The position numbers and the translations under genes are program-made. A DNA stretch of 64,000 nt, from NCBI GenBank assembly GCA_943736015.1, contig OX031071.1, positions 12,434,119 to 12,498,118 of the forward strand, written 5' to 3'. The first letter of the stretch is position 1. Each line of letters starts with the position of its first letter. Shown in pieces: positions 55,365-64,000 of this stretch. The stretch comes from Tridacna crocea. Taxonomy: Eukaryota > Mollusca > Bivalvia > Cardiida > Cardiidae. Under the pieces are notes generated by a model, which searched no databases, had not been told where the DNA came from, and saw only the letters and a list, made by a program, of their open reading frames with translations.

Positions 55365-55755
55365 GTTCATGTTTACCAACCATTCTTAACCCTTTCCTGA
55401 ACGGCCCTGAGAAAGAAGCCTATTGACAACATGGTAGGAAAAAGAAAAAATGCTGGAAAGCAGCATTTTCTCCTTTTTTCCTCCATGTTTTCTACCCTTC
55501 AAAAAACAAATTTCAGTCTTCAGACACATTTATTTTGTTGTCTGCAAATGCTTTCAATTTGGTCCAGTCTAAAATTTTGTTGTTTTGTAAAGAGTTACAA
55601 ACATTCTTTTTCTTGTTCTCCAAGATCTTCCAAGTTTGGCAGTTACAAAGCTTCTGATTGGCTAAACCAAATCAGATATTGTCTTGTTTTCAAATATAGA
55701 AAATTCTGGAGAATAAGACGGAGAATGTTCTTAAGAATGGTTGGTTAATATGGGG
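55365..55755. mobile_element. ACCAACCATTCTTAAG foldback split by a MITE
   Basis: Left arm TTTACCAACCATTCTTAA, right arm TTCTTAAGAATGGTTGGTTA. Between them ACATTCTTTTTCTTGTTCTC, GATTGGCTAAACCAAATC and GAATAAGACGGAGAATG. A forward MITE 55386-55597 sits at the TTAA inside the left arm. Confidence 0.75.
55386..55597 (+). mobile_element. Forward MITE nested in a foldback
   Basis: TTAACCCTTTCCTGAACGG, missing the CAATCCC..TTTT stretch, hairpin tip ATGCTGGAAAGCAGCAT, ends TTTTGTAAAGAGTTAC. Confidence 0.8.
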
Positions 55756-55929
55756 CCCCTTTTTATGTAGTTTTATGAACTAGGCAAATAAATTACCATG
55801 CAGGTTTACTGTATCATGGTCTTAGAAGATATGAAAGGTGTATAGACTTAAGCATATTTATCGTATGATTATTTCTTATTAATTAACAATTACATGTAAA
55901 TTATCATTTATTTTTTTTCTCAATTTGCT

Positions 55930-56515
55930 CATAGTGAGCTTTTGTAATCAAGCTGTGTCTGTCATACGTTGTACGGTGTAAAGCTGTCAACACTTACCTT
56001 ATGTGTATTCGGGAGGCCACCTTTTCAGTCTTCTGAAAATTGGCCTAAATTTATGTCATGTTAATACCATGAACAAGACTAAAAACTGTTATGAGAGTCA
56101 AAAAGTAGGTCACTTGAATTATAGAAAAACCTTGTGTGCACTCTAGAGGTAACATTTTTAGTCCATTACTCATGAAACTTGTTTGAAATGTTTTTCAGGA
56201 TTATACCTTGAACCATTTTGAAATTGGGTCACTTGGGTCAAAATGTAGATCAGTGGTAAAAGTCGTAGAAAAATCTCATATGCACTAGGCTTATTTATTG
56301 TCCAGTTTTATCCTAGGAAAACCTTATGTGCTCACTAGAGGCCACAATTTCAGTCTTAGACACTTGGACATTGATGAGAATATTTTTCTTGATAATCTTG
56401 TATCTTGTTCAATTTTGAAACTTCATAATGCTTTATAGAAAAAAATAGGTTTCTTTGTCAATTCCAGATAACTTCTACTCAGGTGAGCAATTCAGGGCCA
56501 TTGACTCTCTTGTTT
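55930..56515 (+). repeat. Fragment of the AGCTCACCTGA-type repeat
   Basis: GTGAGCTTTTGTAATCAAGC, ACTCATGAAACTTGTT units and the tail CTCAGGTGAGCAATTCAGGG then GACTCTCTTG. Confidence 0.65.
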
Positions 56516-56561
56516 TAATCTTCAGACATGTAAATAACATGCTCTAGCATTTGTACATGGT

Positions 56562-56772
56562 TTGCAACACGCGAAAAGGGACGTTTGGACATTTGCGAAA
56601 CGTGTCATCGTGGATCAGCCTTCACAGTCCGTGCAGGCTAATAGCAGACGACACTTTACAACTACTTTTAAGTTTTGTGCTACAGTAGACTTTTGCAAAA
56701 CAGAATATTGTATAAAAAACCCGGAACGACACTTTACACAAATGTCCGAATGGCCTTTTCGCGTGTTGCATG
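56562..56772. mobile_element. 210 bp TIR MITE, TGCAACACGCGAAAAGG family
   Basis: Left TGCAACACGCGAAAAGGGAC then TTTGGACATTTG; right CAAATGTCCGAATGGCC then TTTTCGCGTGTTGCA, inverted with few mismatches over about 33 bases. Contains GTGGATCAGCC and AGCAGACGACACTTTAC, words recalled from other bivalve MITEs. The 72-codon frame across it is not a gene. Confidence 0.85.
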
Positions 56773-57404
56773 TCATGTAACTATAGTGGTTTTTTAACCA
56801 TGCTTTTGATCTTTTTTTCTCTCTGTGGGTTTGAGCTAGGATTATTATCTCTTGTAAAGCTATTGCCTTGCTCTTATGAAAATTCTGTTGCTTGTTTTGA
56901 CTTGGATTTATTGAATTTATTAATGCATGACCAAACAGGCTATTTTAAGAAATGGGTCTAACAAGTATGTGACATGCAAAGCTCAGCTCTTTGAACTAAG
57001 TAAAAGAATCCTTTTCAAATGACTCTGACAACATTGTGAGAAAAAGAGCAGTTGTTTCAACAAATAGTCACGCCTATTTCCATGATAGTTTCAAAGTTAG
57101 TATTGTGACATGGTATGGTAATTTATTGCTAATATACATGCAACCATATTTATCAATTTTTCAGGTTCAAGGTTTTTTAATTCAAAAGGAAAGAAAACAT
57201 AACTAAAGCCAGTTTAGTTTCTGATAAACAGTTAATGGTCTGTGTTTGTGTAAAAGAAATGAATGTATCACATCATTATGAAAATTCTGACTGCCCAGTA
57301 AGAACTTAAGATGGAGAAAATGGAGAATTTTTTAGCTTTGAATGAATAAAGAATGCTTCTTAGAAAAAGTGTTTTTTGTTTGTTTGGTGTTAACCCGGTA
57401 TTAA
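56773..57404. other. AT-rich spacer, nothing recognised
   Basis: No exon, hairpin or repeat that I can support. Confidence 0.45.
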
Positions 57405-57757
57405 ATTCTTTACTAGATGACCTCATGATAAACTTACCCATTTTGGAAGTATTTGCAGATAACAATTTGAAACTGAATGTTGGGATTTGTCTACAAAACG
57501 CTGAACAAATAGTGGGAAAAGGAGAATTAACCCTATACCACACAATCCCTACTTTTGACGCCCCTTAGGAAGAAGCCTTTTGAAAACATTGTGGGAAAAG
57601 GAGAAAATGCTGGTAACCAGCATTTTCTCCTTTTCCCACAAAGTTTTCTACCCTAACATAGCAAAATTGATCCACTGGAGTCTCTTTCAAATTGTCGTCT
57701 GCAAATGCTCTTAATATTTGGATAGGTCTAAAATTTTGCTGTGTGGTAACGGGTTAA
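57405..57757 (+). mobile_element. MITE inserted in an older truncated MITE
   Basis: 57405-57526 is a reverse remnant (TTCTTTACTAGATGACC, TATTTGCAGATAACAATTTG, GTGGGAAAAGGAG). 57527-57757 is an intact forward copy (TTAACCCTATACCACAC to GTGTGGTAACGGGTTAA) placed at the remnant's left hairpin arm. Confidence 0.83.
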
Positions 57758-57774
57758 GTTGCATCTTCATCAGT

Positions 57775-58085
57775 CATGACCAGCCTGCATAGCTCGGTTG
57801 GTAGAGCGTAGGACTTGTCATCATGAGGGTGTGGGTTTGATTCCCATGGCTGGCCATCTAGAATTACTATTAGTCTATCGGATGAGACGGTAAACCGAGG
57901 TTCTGTGTGACGGTGCCATACACCAAGCATGTAAAAAAAAACAAGGCGAAACTTAGATGGGTTTCGTCTGGTATCTTCACTATTGTCCGTAACAATACTA
58001 ATGTTCTTCAGGGGGCGGCGCCCATATGGGAAAGCGGTAGCGACAATAAACGCAAACTCAATGTTCATTAGTAATGATTAATCCA
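57775..58085 (+). mobile_element. tRNA-derived SINE with conserved central region
   Basis: Head CATAGCTCGGTTGGTAGAGC (A box) and GGGTTTGATTCCCATGG (B box), then ATCGGATGAGACGGTAAACC and GAGGTTCTGTGTG, like a widespread invertebrate SINE central domain as I recall it. The tRNA acceptor halves do not pair. The tail ends near GTTCATTAGTAATGATTAA. Confidence 0.8.
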
Positions 58086-58152
58086 TATATATACAACTCG
58101 GACAGTGCTTAGCCTAGGATTATTCAGAGAGAAAACGATAGTAGTTATACTG

Positions 58153-58266
58153 TCAGGGGACTTGGAACTTGTGCACGGCTATGCTGAATCGAGTCGCACG
58201 GAAGGCGAAGTGGCCACATGATTTACCACAGCCGTGAACAAGTTTCTAAGTCCCCTGCCACTTGAC
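58153..58266. mobile_element. 110 bp foldback, AGGGGACTTGG family
   Basis: Left TCAGGGGACTTGGAACTTG, TGCACGGCTATG; right CACAGCCGTGAACAAG, TTTCTAAGTCCCCTGCCAC. Arms are inverted over about 45 bases with a short loop. Confidence 0.8.
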
Positions 58267-58410
58267 TTTACAACCAATTTATTTTCTGCAAAGTTTTACC
58301 TTCAATGTATGTTAAGCGAAATTTACCAGGTTTTTTTCTGGTTTCAAAAATTGAGTATCACTGTATTCTGACGAAGTAGAATTCCTGTTGCTGAGAGCTC
58401 CAATGAAAAC

Positions 58411-58434
58411 TGACGTCAATGGGAACTGACGTCA
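58411..58434. promoter_or_regulatory. Paired full CRE sites
   Basis: Two perfect TGACGTCA palindromes at 58411-58418 and 58427-58434, each preceded by AAC, 16 bases apart. The full CRE is the known CREB/ATF site. A GCCGCCATTTTGG motif (YY1-like) follows at 58493-58505. Together they suggest a promoter. Confidence 0.55.
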
Positions 58435-58556
58435 CTGATACCTTGGCAAATGTGCAGTTTATTGCATAATCTCGGTTTAAATCTCGATCAATGCCGCCAT
58501 TTTGGATGTTGTGTTGAAAGTGTAGTCATGTATACAGGGCATTCGGCATACCTCGG

Positions 58557-58686
58557 ATGATGGGAGCCATCAAAGCCCTCGGCTGTATCTGGTGGGTTGA
58601 TATGCAGCAGATCGGTACATTCATTAAGAAGGAAATAAGCCGGTTTACCGTTCTGAAAATTGTCAGGCTCTCTTACAAAAGAAAAC
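58557..58686 (+). CDS. Possible first coding exon downstream of the CRE pair
   Basis: ATG at 58557 (or 58560) opens a frame MMGAIKALGCIWWVDMQQIG and TFIKKEISRFTVLKIVRLSY then KRK, ending at a good donor GTGAGT at 58687. Evidence: promoter-like sites 120-140 bases upstream, balanced codon use, and no repeat match elsewhere in the window. Against it: no recognised domain and no downstream exon identified. Unknown product. Confidence 0.3.
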
Positions 58687-58960
58687 GTGAGTTTCAATTT
58701 TCTATCGAAATCTTTCTAGCTATATCTCATTATACAAACAGTTCGTACATTATTTTTTTTTTAAGTGGTTTATGAATTCCGATTGAAGTTTTCGCCGACA
58801 AGTAAACAGATGTGAATAACTTCATCGGTGTTGTTTATAAATGTCTTAGCTAAACGACTGTTGTTCCTAGAAAGACAGAATAGTTTTGTAAAGGATTAAC
58901 GATATCTGGTCCATAACTCAAATGATTGCAAGTTTGAACAAGACATTCCCATCATGTCTG

Positions 58961-59155
58961 TTATGCCATTTTCTTTTCTTCGTCAATAACAATTAAATGT
59001 TTGAGATGGTTTATTTGTCGTTGTAGCTCTGCTGTAGATCTCACTTGACGTTCTACAGAATCTATAAATTTCAAAGTTCTTGAAATACTTCGTACTGGTG
59101 AACCTAGATCTCGTGGGAATTTCAACTGATTCCCCTTCGACTGTCTTGCACCAGT
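58961..59155 (-). CDS. Possible last exon of an unknown minus-strand gene
   Basis: Read on the minus strand, GTTGTGTTTCAG is a good acceptor next to 59155, followed by 64 codons and a TAA at 58961-58963: TGARQSKGNQLKFPRDLGSP, VRSISRTLKFIDSVERQVRS, TAELQRQINHLKHLIVIDEE then KKMA. The second half has helix-forming heptad-like Leu/Ile spacing, suggesting a short coiled coil. AATAAA on this strand is available at 58458-58463. No domain is recognised; upstream exons would lie at higher coordinates or outside the window. Confidence 0.45.
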   Translation of the reverse strand, partial: TGARQSKGNQLKFPRDLGSPVRSISRTLKFIDSVERQVRSTAELQRQINHLKHLIVIDEEKKMA

Positions 59156-59319
59156 CTGAAACACAACACGTTGAAAATATTTTGATGTTTGTCTTGTCAG
59201 CAAAGACTATTACATGAAAATGTATACATTGCAAATATACTTTCGATAAATCACCTCATTTAGATCTACATTGTTCCGTTATATAGAAGTTACTGGATAT
59301 TTGTTTTTCTCAGAAAAAG

Positions 59320-59440
59320 ACTAATGGGTTTTTTGCTCCACTGGCTTATGTCATGGCCCGGTGTCCGTCGTTCGTCCGTCCGTCCGTGAACTTTTATTTC
59401 AAACATCTTCTCTGAAACTACCGATCCAATAGACGATTTG
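59320..59440 (+). repeat. Head fragment of a GTCCGTC-type repeat
   Basis: GGCCCGGTGTCCGTCGTTCG, TCCGTCCGTCCGTGAAC and CATCTTCTCTGAAACTACC match the heads at 51180 and 5200; the body is missing. Confidence 0.6.
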
Positions 59441-59734
59441 CCAATTAAATTTGATATAAGCGATATTTCCGTTTTATCGTAAGCGGCGCACCGGAAGTAT
59501 CACGTGACACCGGACAGTCAAAGCATTATTTCAATAACAAATGCCGTTCACAAATCCTTTAAATTTGGACAATTTCATCACTGAAAAAAAGAGACATAGT
59601 AAGAAATCTGTATGAAATCAATTCTAACACAATTTATTAATATTTCATGACATTGCTTTTGAAAAAAATAATTAGGAATAGACAAAATACGCATTTTATG
59701 AGATCGTATTGAAATAAAGAGCATGGAGAAAGTA

Positions 59735-59955
59735 AGAATGAACTTGCCCTCTGTAACCTGTATAAAATTCACAATCCCGTCCACTAATGATCACCAAACG
59801 GGTAAATAAATATGAAACAAAAGATAAGAAGGGTCAATTTAATGTGACACGTGTGTGTTAATCTGTAAGTACATTACAGCTGTTCTAAAGGTCTTCCGCC
59901 CTGTCCAGCACAGTGCGATACCGAGATCAAAGGAACACCGAGTTAACCCTTCACT
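59735..59955 (+). repeat. Left arm of a diverged inverted repeat
   Basis: GACACGTGTGTGTTAATCTG and TACCGAGATCAAAGGAACAC, then CGAGTTAACCCTT, match the reverse complement of 61262-61475 (right arm). Probably the ends of one element or an inverted duplication. Confidence 0.65.
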
Positions 59956-60210
59956 CATTTTTTTTGTATAAAACTTCATTAGACGCGTATTTTAAATACA
60001 TATACTCAAAATGAAGCTTGAATAATTATTTTGTGAAGAAGGTATGGAAGGTTTGAAATTTGAAGCCACGTTTCTTTCGTTCATGATCTATAATATAAAG
60101 TTATTCTTTTATAGGAACAAATGCCTGAAAGTGCAACAAAGACGTTTGATAATAGTGCTATAATATCAGTAAATGGACTGTCCCTGTCTTTCTGAAGACA
60201 CTGGACAGCT

Positions 60211-60580
60211 ATTTAACCTTTTACCAAAGTATTCCGAGTTATGGGGATCCGGAAAAAAAGGGGGCAGACGTGCTGATTTTGCTCATTTTATGTTGTCTCA
60301 CTTTCTCAACCTTAACCAAATACCTCCCCCCCCCCCAAAAAAAAAAAAACGTTATCAATATACAGTTCAGAGACATCTGTGAAAAATGAATTTTCAAAGT
60401 GTGAGAGAAGATATTGTGGGAAAAAAGGAAGGGATTGCAACTAGCACTTTCTCCTGTCCCAACAATATTCTTTTAGTTTTTCAAGGACAATTACAACCAT
60501 TTGGCCTTTTTTTATTCGATCGTCTATATATGCTAAGTATCTGGACGAGTCCAAGCTGTTGACGTCGGGTGAAAACACTT
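60211..60580 (+). mobile_element. Decayed forward MITE
   Basis: TTTAACCTTTTACCAAAG start, C/A homopolymer junction at 60325-60350, weak hairpin (GGGAAAAAAGGAAGGGATTG), GATCGTCTATATATGC side. Confidence 0.5.
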
Positions 60581-60593
60581 ACGGCAACTATTT

Positions 60594-60820
60594 AACCTTT
60601 TACCAGACGACAAAATTTTAGACTGGACAAAATTGACAGCACTTGCAGATGACAAAATACGTTACTCAAAAATTGGCATATTCGATTCCAGCAGGGTATG
60701 AAACATTGTGGGAAAAGGAGAAAATGCTTGTTACCGGCATTTTCTCCTTATCCCACAATGTTTTCAAAAGGCTTCTATCTCACGGTCATAAAATCCAGGA
60801 AGTGTTTGGTAAAAGGTTAA
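60594..60820 (-). mobile_element. Reverse MITE
   Basis: TTAACCTTTTACCAGAC to GTTTGGTAAAAGGTTAA; the end change TTTTACC/GGTAAAA is matched on both sides. Good hairpin. Confidence 0.87.
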
Positions 60821-60821
60821 A

Positions 60822-60965
60822 ACCCTATACCACATGACACAAGCTTTTTACGACCCTGAGAAATATTGCTTTTGAAAATGTTGTTAAATAGGGATAAAGT
60901 TCTGGTAACCAATATTTTCTCCTTTTTCTTTGCTATCCAAAAATAGCGAAAAAAAGGGGAAAAAT
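60822..60965 (+). mobile_element. Truncated forward MITE
   Basis: AACCCTATACCACATGAC, CGACCCTGAGAAATATTGC, hairpin nearly lost (TTCTGGTAACCAATATTTTC). Confidence 0.65.
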
Positions 60966-61261
60966 AACATTTATATAACTGCAATAGACCTTCCCTATTT
61001 TTATGTCTGATTGGTCAACTAATGTTTGCCGAATTCCGTAGCTAAATTTGTAACGTACAGGCTCGAAATCCAGGGGTTGGTGGTTTGAATTATTCAAACT
61101 ACCAGTATTAAAGTGATAGTAAATCTTTTTTTAAAATCGTTCCAGTATCTGCAAATAGACAGCCGCAGTCTATTTACCAAAAACTGGGACATTATACAGT
61201 TTGAATTTACGGGATTCATTTTCAGTGGGCAAATACGTGCTATACTTGTTTTCATTGAAAA
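60966..61261. other. AT-rich spacer
   Basis: Nothing recognised. Confidence 0.4.
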
Positions 61262-61475
61262 GCTAGTAAAGGGTTAGCTGGGTGTTCCTTTGATCTCGGT
61301 ATTTCACCGTCAAAGTGGGTGCATCTATTTGAAAAGCTGTTATGCTCTTCTTTGGCACCGACTAACACACACGTGTCATAATTGCTTATTACGTTCAGTC
61401 TGACGTTGATCACATGTAAAGGTTTGGAATTGTTTAAATCTGTTACAGGGGGTAAGTCTGTTGTAATCATAGGCC
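61262..61475 (-). repeat. Right arm of the diverged inverted repeat
   Basis: Complement of 59735-59955 (shared ACACGTGTGTGTTA, ATACCGAGATCAAAGGAAC, TAACCCTT). On the minus strand it holds a 76-codon frame (61252-61482) that I do not accept as a gene. Confidence 0.62.
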
Positions 61476-62130
61476 CCTTCAATTTTTTGTTTTCAAATGC
61501 ATGATTATGTAACCTGATTTAACTGGTCTCAGTTTAACTGTATATTTGCACTCATTTCTTTCGGAATGGGAGGGGGACTTGATTTTCAAGTTATTAAACC
61601 TTATCCTACTAAATAATAATATGACACAAATTTTAAAGTCGATAGTAAAATCCCAAATATTATTTCAAAGGAATATCTCAAGGTAAAATATCTCCGTTTC
61701 GGACAGTGTAGATCTAGGATCAGACTGCACGTTTTTCGTAGTCTGATCTTGATCTAAATTATCTGCAAAAAGTCGTTGAGTCGCGCTTCGCAGCATAAGG
61801 GTTAATGCAGTCTGCATACAAAAAGTTCTATCAACACGCCCGACAGGAGACAGCGGTGCTTATGATCTCTGAAGTTTACCGAAAGATTGACAAAACGAGT
61901 TTTTTTTTGTGTGTGTATTCGAAAAAGATGATTGATAAAACTACCAGCATGGCCGATTTAGGGTTTTTGTTGTCTTATTTATCAAGTTTAGGGTGAATTC
62001 CATTTAAAAAATATGACCTTTCCACTATTCGGTATATTCAAGACTGGGAAAGATTGTCCGGTGGAGAGTACTCGCAAGGGAAGTAACTCGTGGTGACGCG
62101 TCAGTAATGGAATTTGGCAGATGGTCTATT
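61476..62130. other. Spacer with GATCTTGATC repeat piece
   Basis: AGACTGCACGTTTTTCGTAG and TCTGATCTTGATCTAAAT at 61720-61760 match the 3'UTR piece at 44668-44704. No exon. Confidence 0.5.
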
Positions 62131-62700
62131 TTGATCACAGAAATGATACTGCCATGGTCCTCTTCAGAATTTCTTGAAAAAAATTGATTTCTTAAAAAAT
62201 TCTGGTATTCTGGTATTAAAACTGAAAAATATTGAAAATCTTTGAAAATCTTCTTTTCTGAAACCATAAGGCCGAGGGCTACCAAATTTGGCAAGAAACT
62301 TTATCTAGTGGAACTCTACCAGATTCCTTCAAATGATAGCCCTGGGGTCAAAAGTGGCTCCGCTGCGGGGGTCACAATTTTTATATGGGCTAATATAGGG
62401 AAAACTTAAAAATCCTTTTGGTACCCAGCCAGAAGGCCTAGGGCTACCAAATTTGGCATGTATCTTTATCAGGTGGACATCTACCAAGAGTGCCCAAGTT
62501 AAGCCCTGGGATCAAATTCGGCCCAGCCCCGGGGTTCACAAATTTTAAATGGGCTTATATAGGAAAAAGTTTTAAAAAATCTTCTAGTACCTAGCCATAA
62601 GGGATAGGGCTATCAAATTTGGCATGTAGTTTTATCTACTATATGTGGCGTTGTCTACCAAGGGGGTACAAATTATATCCCTGGGGTCAGATTTAAGTTT
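62130..62700 (+). repeat. Dispersed repeat, units with GGGCTACCAAATTTGGC
   Basis: Three units around GAGGGCTACCAAATTTGG, TAGGGCTACCAAATTTGGCA and TAGGGCTATCAAATTTGGCA, spaced about 155-165 bases. Body of the 5085-6030 family. Confidence 0.68.
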
Positions 62701-62748
62701 TCCAATTTCGAGGGATGGACCGAACTGCTTTCATGGATTGGTGGGGCT

Positions 62749-62948
62749 ACAACCCTTCACCAAAACAAACCTTCCCGTCTTCAAGACCCTGAGGAAGAGG
62801 CCCTTTGAAAGTATTGTTGGAAAGGACAAGACGCTGGTAACTACCTTTTCCCCTTTTCTCGCAACGCTTTTTACCCTTTTAAGTCAAACCTCATTATCTG
62901 AGATCCATGGTCTGCAATGCTTTCAATCCGTTTTCGTCTAGTAGGCTA
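62749..62948 (+). mobile_element. Decayed forward MITE
   Basis: CAACCCTTCACCAAAACAAAC, AAGACCCTGAGGAAGAGGCC, degenerate hairpin (GGACAAGACGCTGGTAACTA), GGTCTGCAATGCTTTCAATC side. Confidence 0.65.
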
Positions 62949-64000
62949 ACTGGTTTTTAGTACAAAGATTTTACAGAAAATACAATGAAAGTGACTGTCT
63001 TCATTTTGTGGAAAGAAGGATTTAGCATTAATACCCACTGGTTTTGATGTGTTTTCTGTTTGATGATTGTACGTGAACCTTGTCAGGGGATCAACATCGG
63101 GATCTGGGGGTCTGTAGAGTTTAGGTTTGAACTCTGGTGGATGTTCTGCTAGGATATCCTTTGGTTTCGTTGTGTACTCCTTGAAAGTTAAACCATATTG
63201 TAATATCAGTTATTGTCGTGATTATACCTCTTTACAAGACACAAAATGCCGATTGTCTAAAAAGACCCCCCCCCCCAAAAAAAAAAAAAAAAAGTATAAA
63301 CTGTGCTATATGCATATGTCCTACAAAAATATTCACAAAATGGCCGATGATTACGTATGAGGACGTCATCTTCGTTTCACATACAAAACAAAAACAAAAA
63401 AGGCCATCTGTGTCATTCCCATATTTGATTCATCGACGTTCTACACTGCTAAAAAAAGAGGAATACGTGTTCTTTATTTTGATCACAAAACAATTCTTTC
63501 TACAGGTACAAGAAAAGGCATATAATTTTCTGCGGGTAAGTCTATTCCGACCTAACAGTACAAGATCTCAGAACAGGCTAAACGATTTGGCTTGCACAAA
63601 AGATGTATGGGCTGTGCTTGTAAAAACCTTTCTTTTTTCGATACGCCCACAGACTTATAAGGGAACCGGAGGTGTAATTTTTTATTTATTTTGTATTCTT
63701 CTTTCATGCGATTTGACAAAAATATCAACAAAAGATTGAAATAAACAAAGAAATCATTTTTTCCCTTAATTTTCGTCTTAGCATAGATCACTGGCATTTA
63801 AAATAAATGAAAAAAAAAAAAAACCTCGCCAATTTTGACGATTAAGAATATAACTTGATGGCATATGTTTCCATGGGCACAAAGACTGAGTTTTAGGGAA
63901 CTATGAATGATATGAATTTTGGTATTCGTATGTTCCTTTAATTATTTTGAGCCGTGTATTATGATTGGATTATGTTGTAAGCGCTTGTACGATATTGATG
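62949..64000. other. Right flank, nothing firmly supported
   Basis: AT-rich sequence with C/A homopolymer junctions at 63268-63292. One acceptor/donor pair (CTTTCTACAG ending 63505; GTAAGT at about 63536) would frame a 30-base microexon, too short to judge. The 173-codon frame at 63218-63739 crosses the homopolymers and has no domain. Confidence 0.4.

Noticed and set aside
61252..61482. 76-codon minus-strand frame in the right arm of the inverted repeat
   Set aside because: The frame is open with plausible codon use, but the matching left arm copy has stops and there are no clear splice partners or domain. Left as an open question.
63218..63739. 173-codon frame near the right edge
   Set aside because: Crosses poly-C and poly-A runs, has no domain and biased low-complexity composition.

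Overview
This is nuclear DNA from an animal, most probably a bivalve mollusc. It is AT-rich and intron-rich with GT-AG introns. It is dominated by short non-coding repeats of a kind common in bivalve genomes: TIR and foldback elements, 155-166 bp tandem-core elements with AGCTCACCTGAG-type ends, and tRNA-headed SINEs. The taxon is inferred from this repeat style and from one gene's domains; nothing in the window names a species.

The window carries one large plus-strand gene, reconstructed here by joining 17 coding exons (3357 to 44473) whose splice phases all fit. It gives an 813-residue single-pass membrane protein: signal peptide, Ig1, Ig2, Ig3, Ig4, a cysteine-free Ig-like domain, transmembrane helix, and an acidic tail ending in an L1/neuroglian-type ankyrin-binding motif (FIGLY in place of FIGQY). 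Two features are unusual. Two LDL-receptor class A modules plus a half module, on two symmetric phase-1 exons, sit between the two halves of Ig4. The fibronectin III repeats normal for the L1 family are absent. Skipping both LDLa exons keeps the frame and would rebuild an ordinary Ig4. A possible alternative last exon at 35738-35786 would replace the ankyrin-binding tail. The gene starts after a 5'UTR splice acceptor, so its promoter lies upstream, probably before or inside the 1-3.3 kb repeat zone. Polyadenylation is likely just after 44719.

The introns and the 3' flank are packed with about 80 copies and fragments of one 220-235 bp element. It has TTAA-flanked terminal inverted repeats and a perfect or near-perfect 60 bp palindrome at its centre. 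Copies are chained end to end on shared TTAA sites, crowd against splice sites (exons 4, 12, 14, 15), and keep their hairpin through paired changes in both arms. In the MITE entries, 'forward' means the side reading AGAAAGAAGCC comes first and 'reverse' the opposite.

Layout: 1-1113 tandem-core element; 2057-3221 TIR element; 3357-44740 the adhesion gene with repeat-filled introns; 44743-50820 dense MITEs; 51130-52730 second tandem-core element; 52760-57760 MITEs and foldbacks; 57780-58265 SINE and foldback; 58400-59160 a possible second locus (paired CRE sites, a possible plus-strand first exon, and a better supported minus-strand last exon); 59200-64000 low-information sequence with a diverged inverted repeat and decayed MITEs. 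No rRNA, intact tRNA, transposase or CRISPR array was seen.
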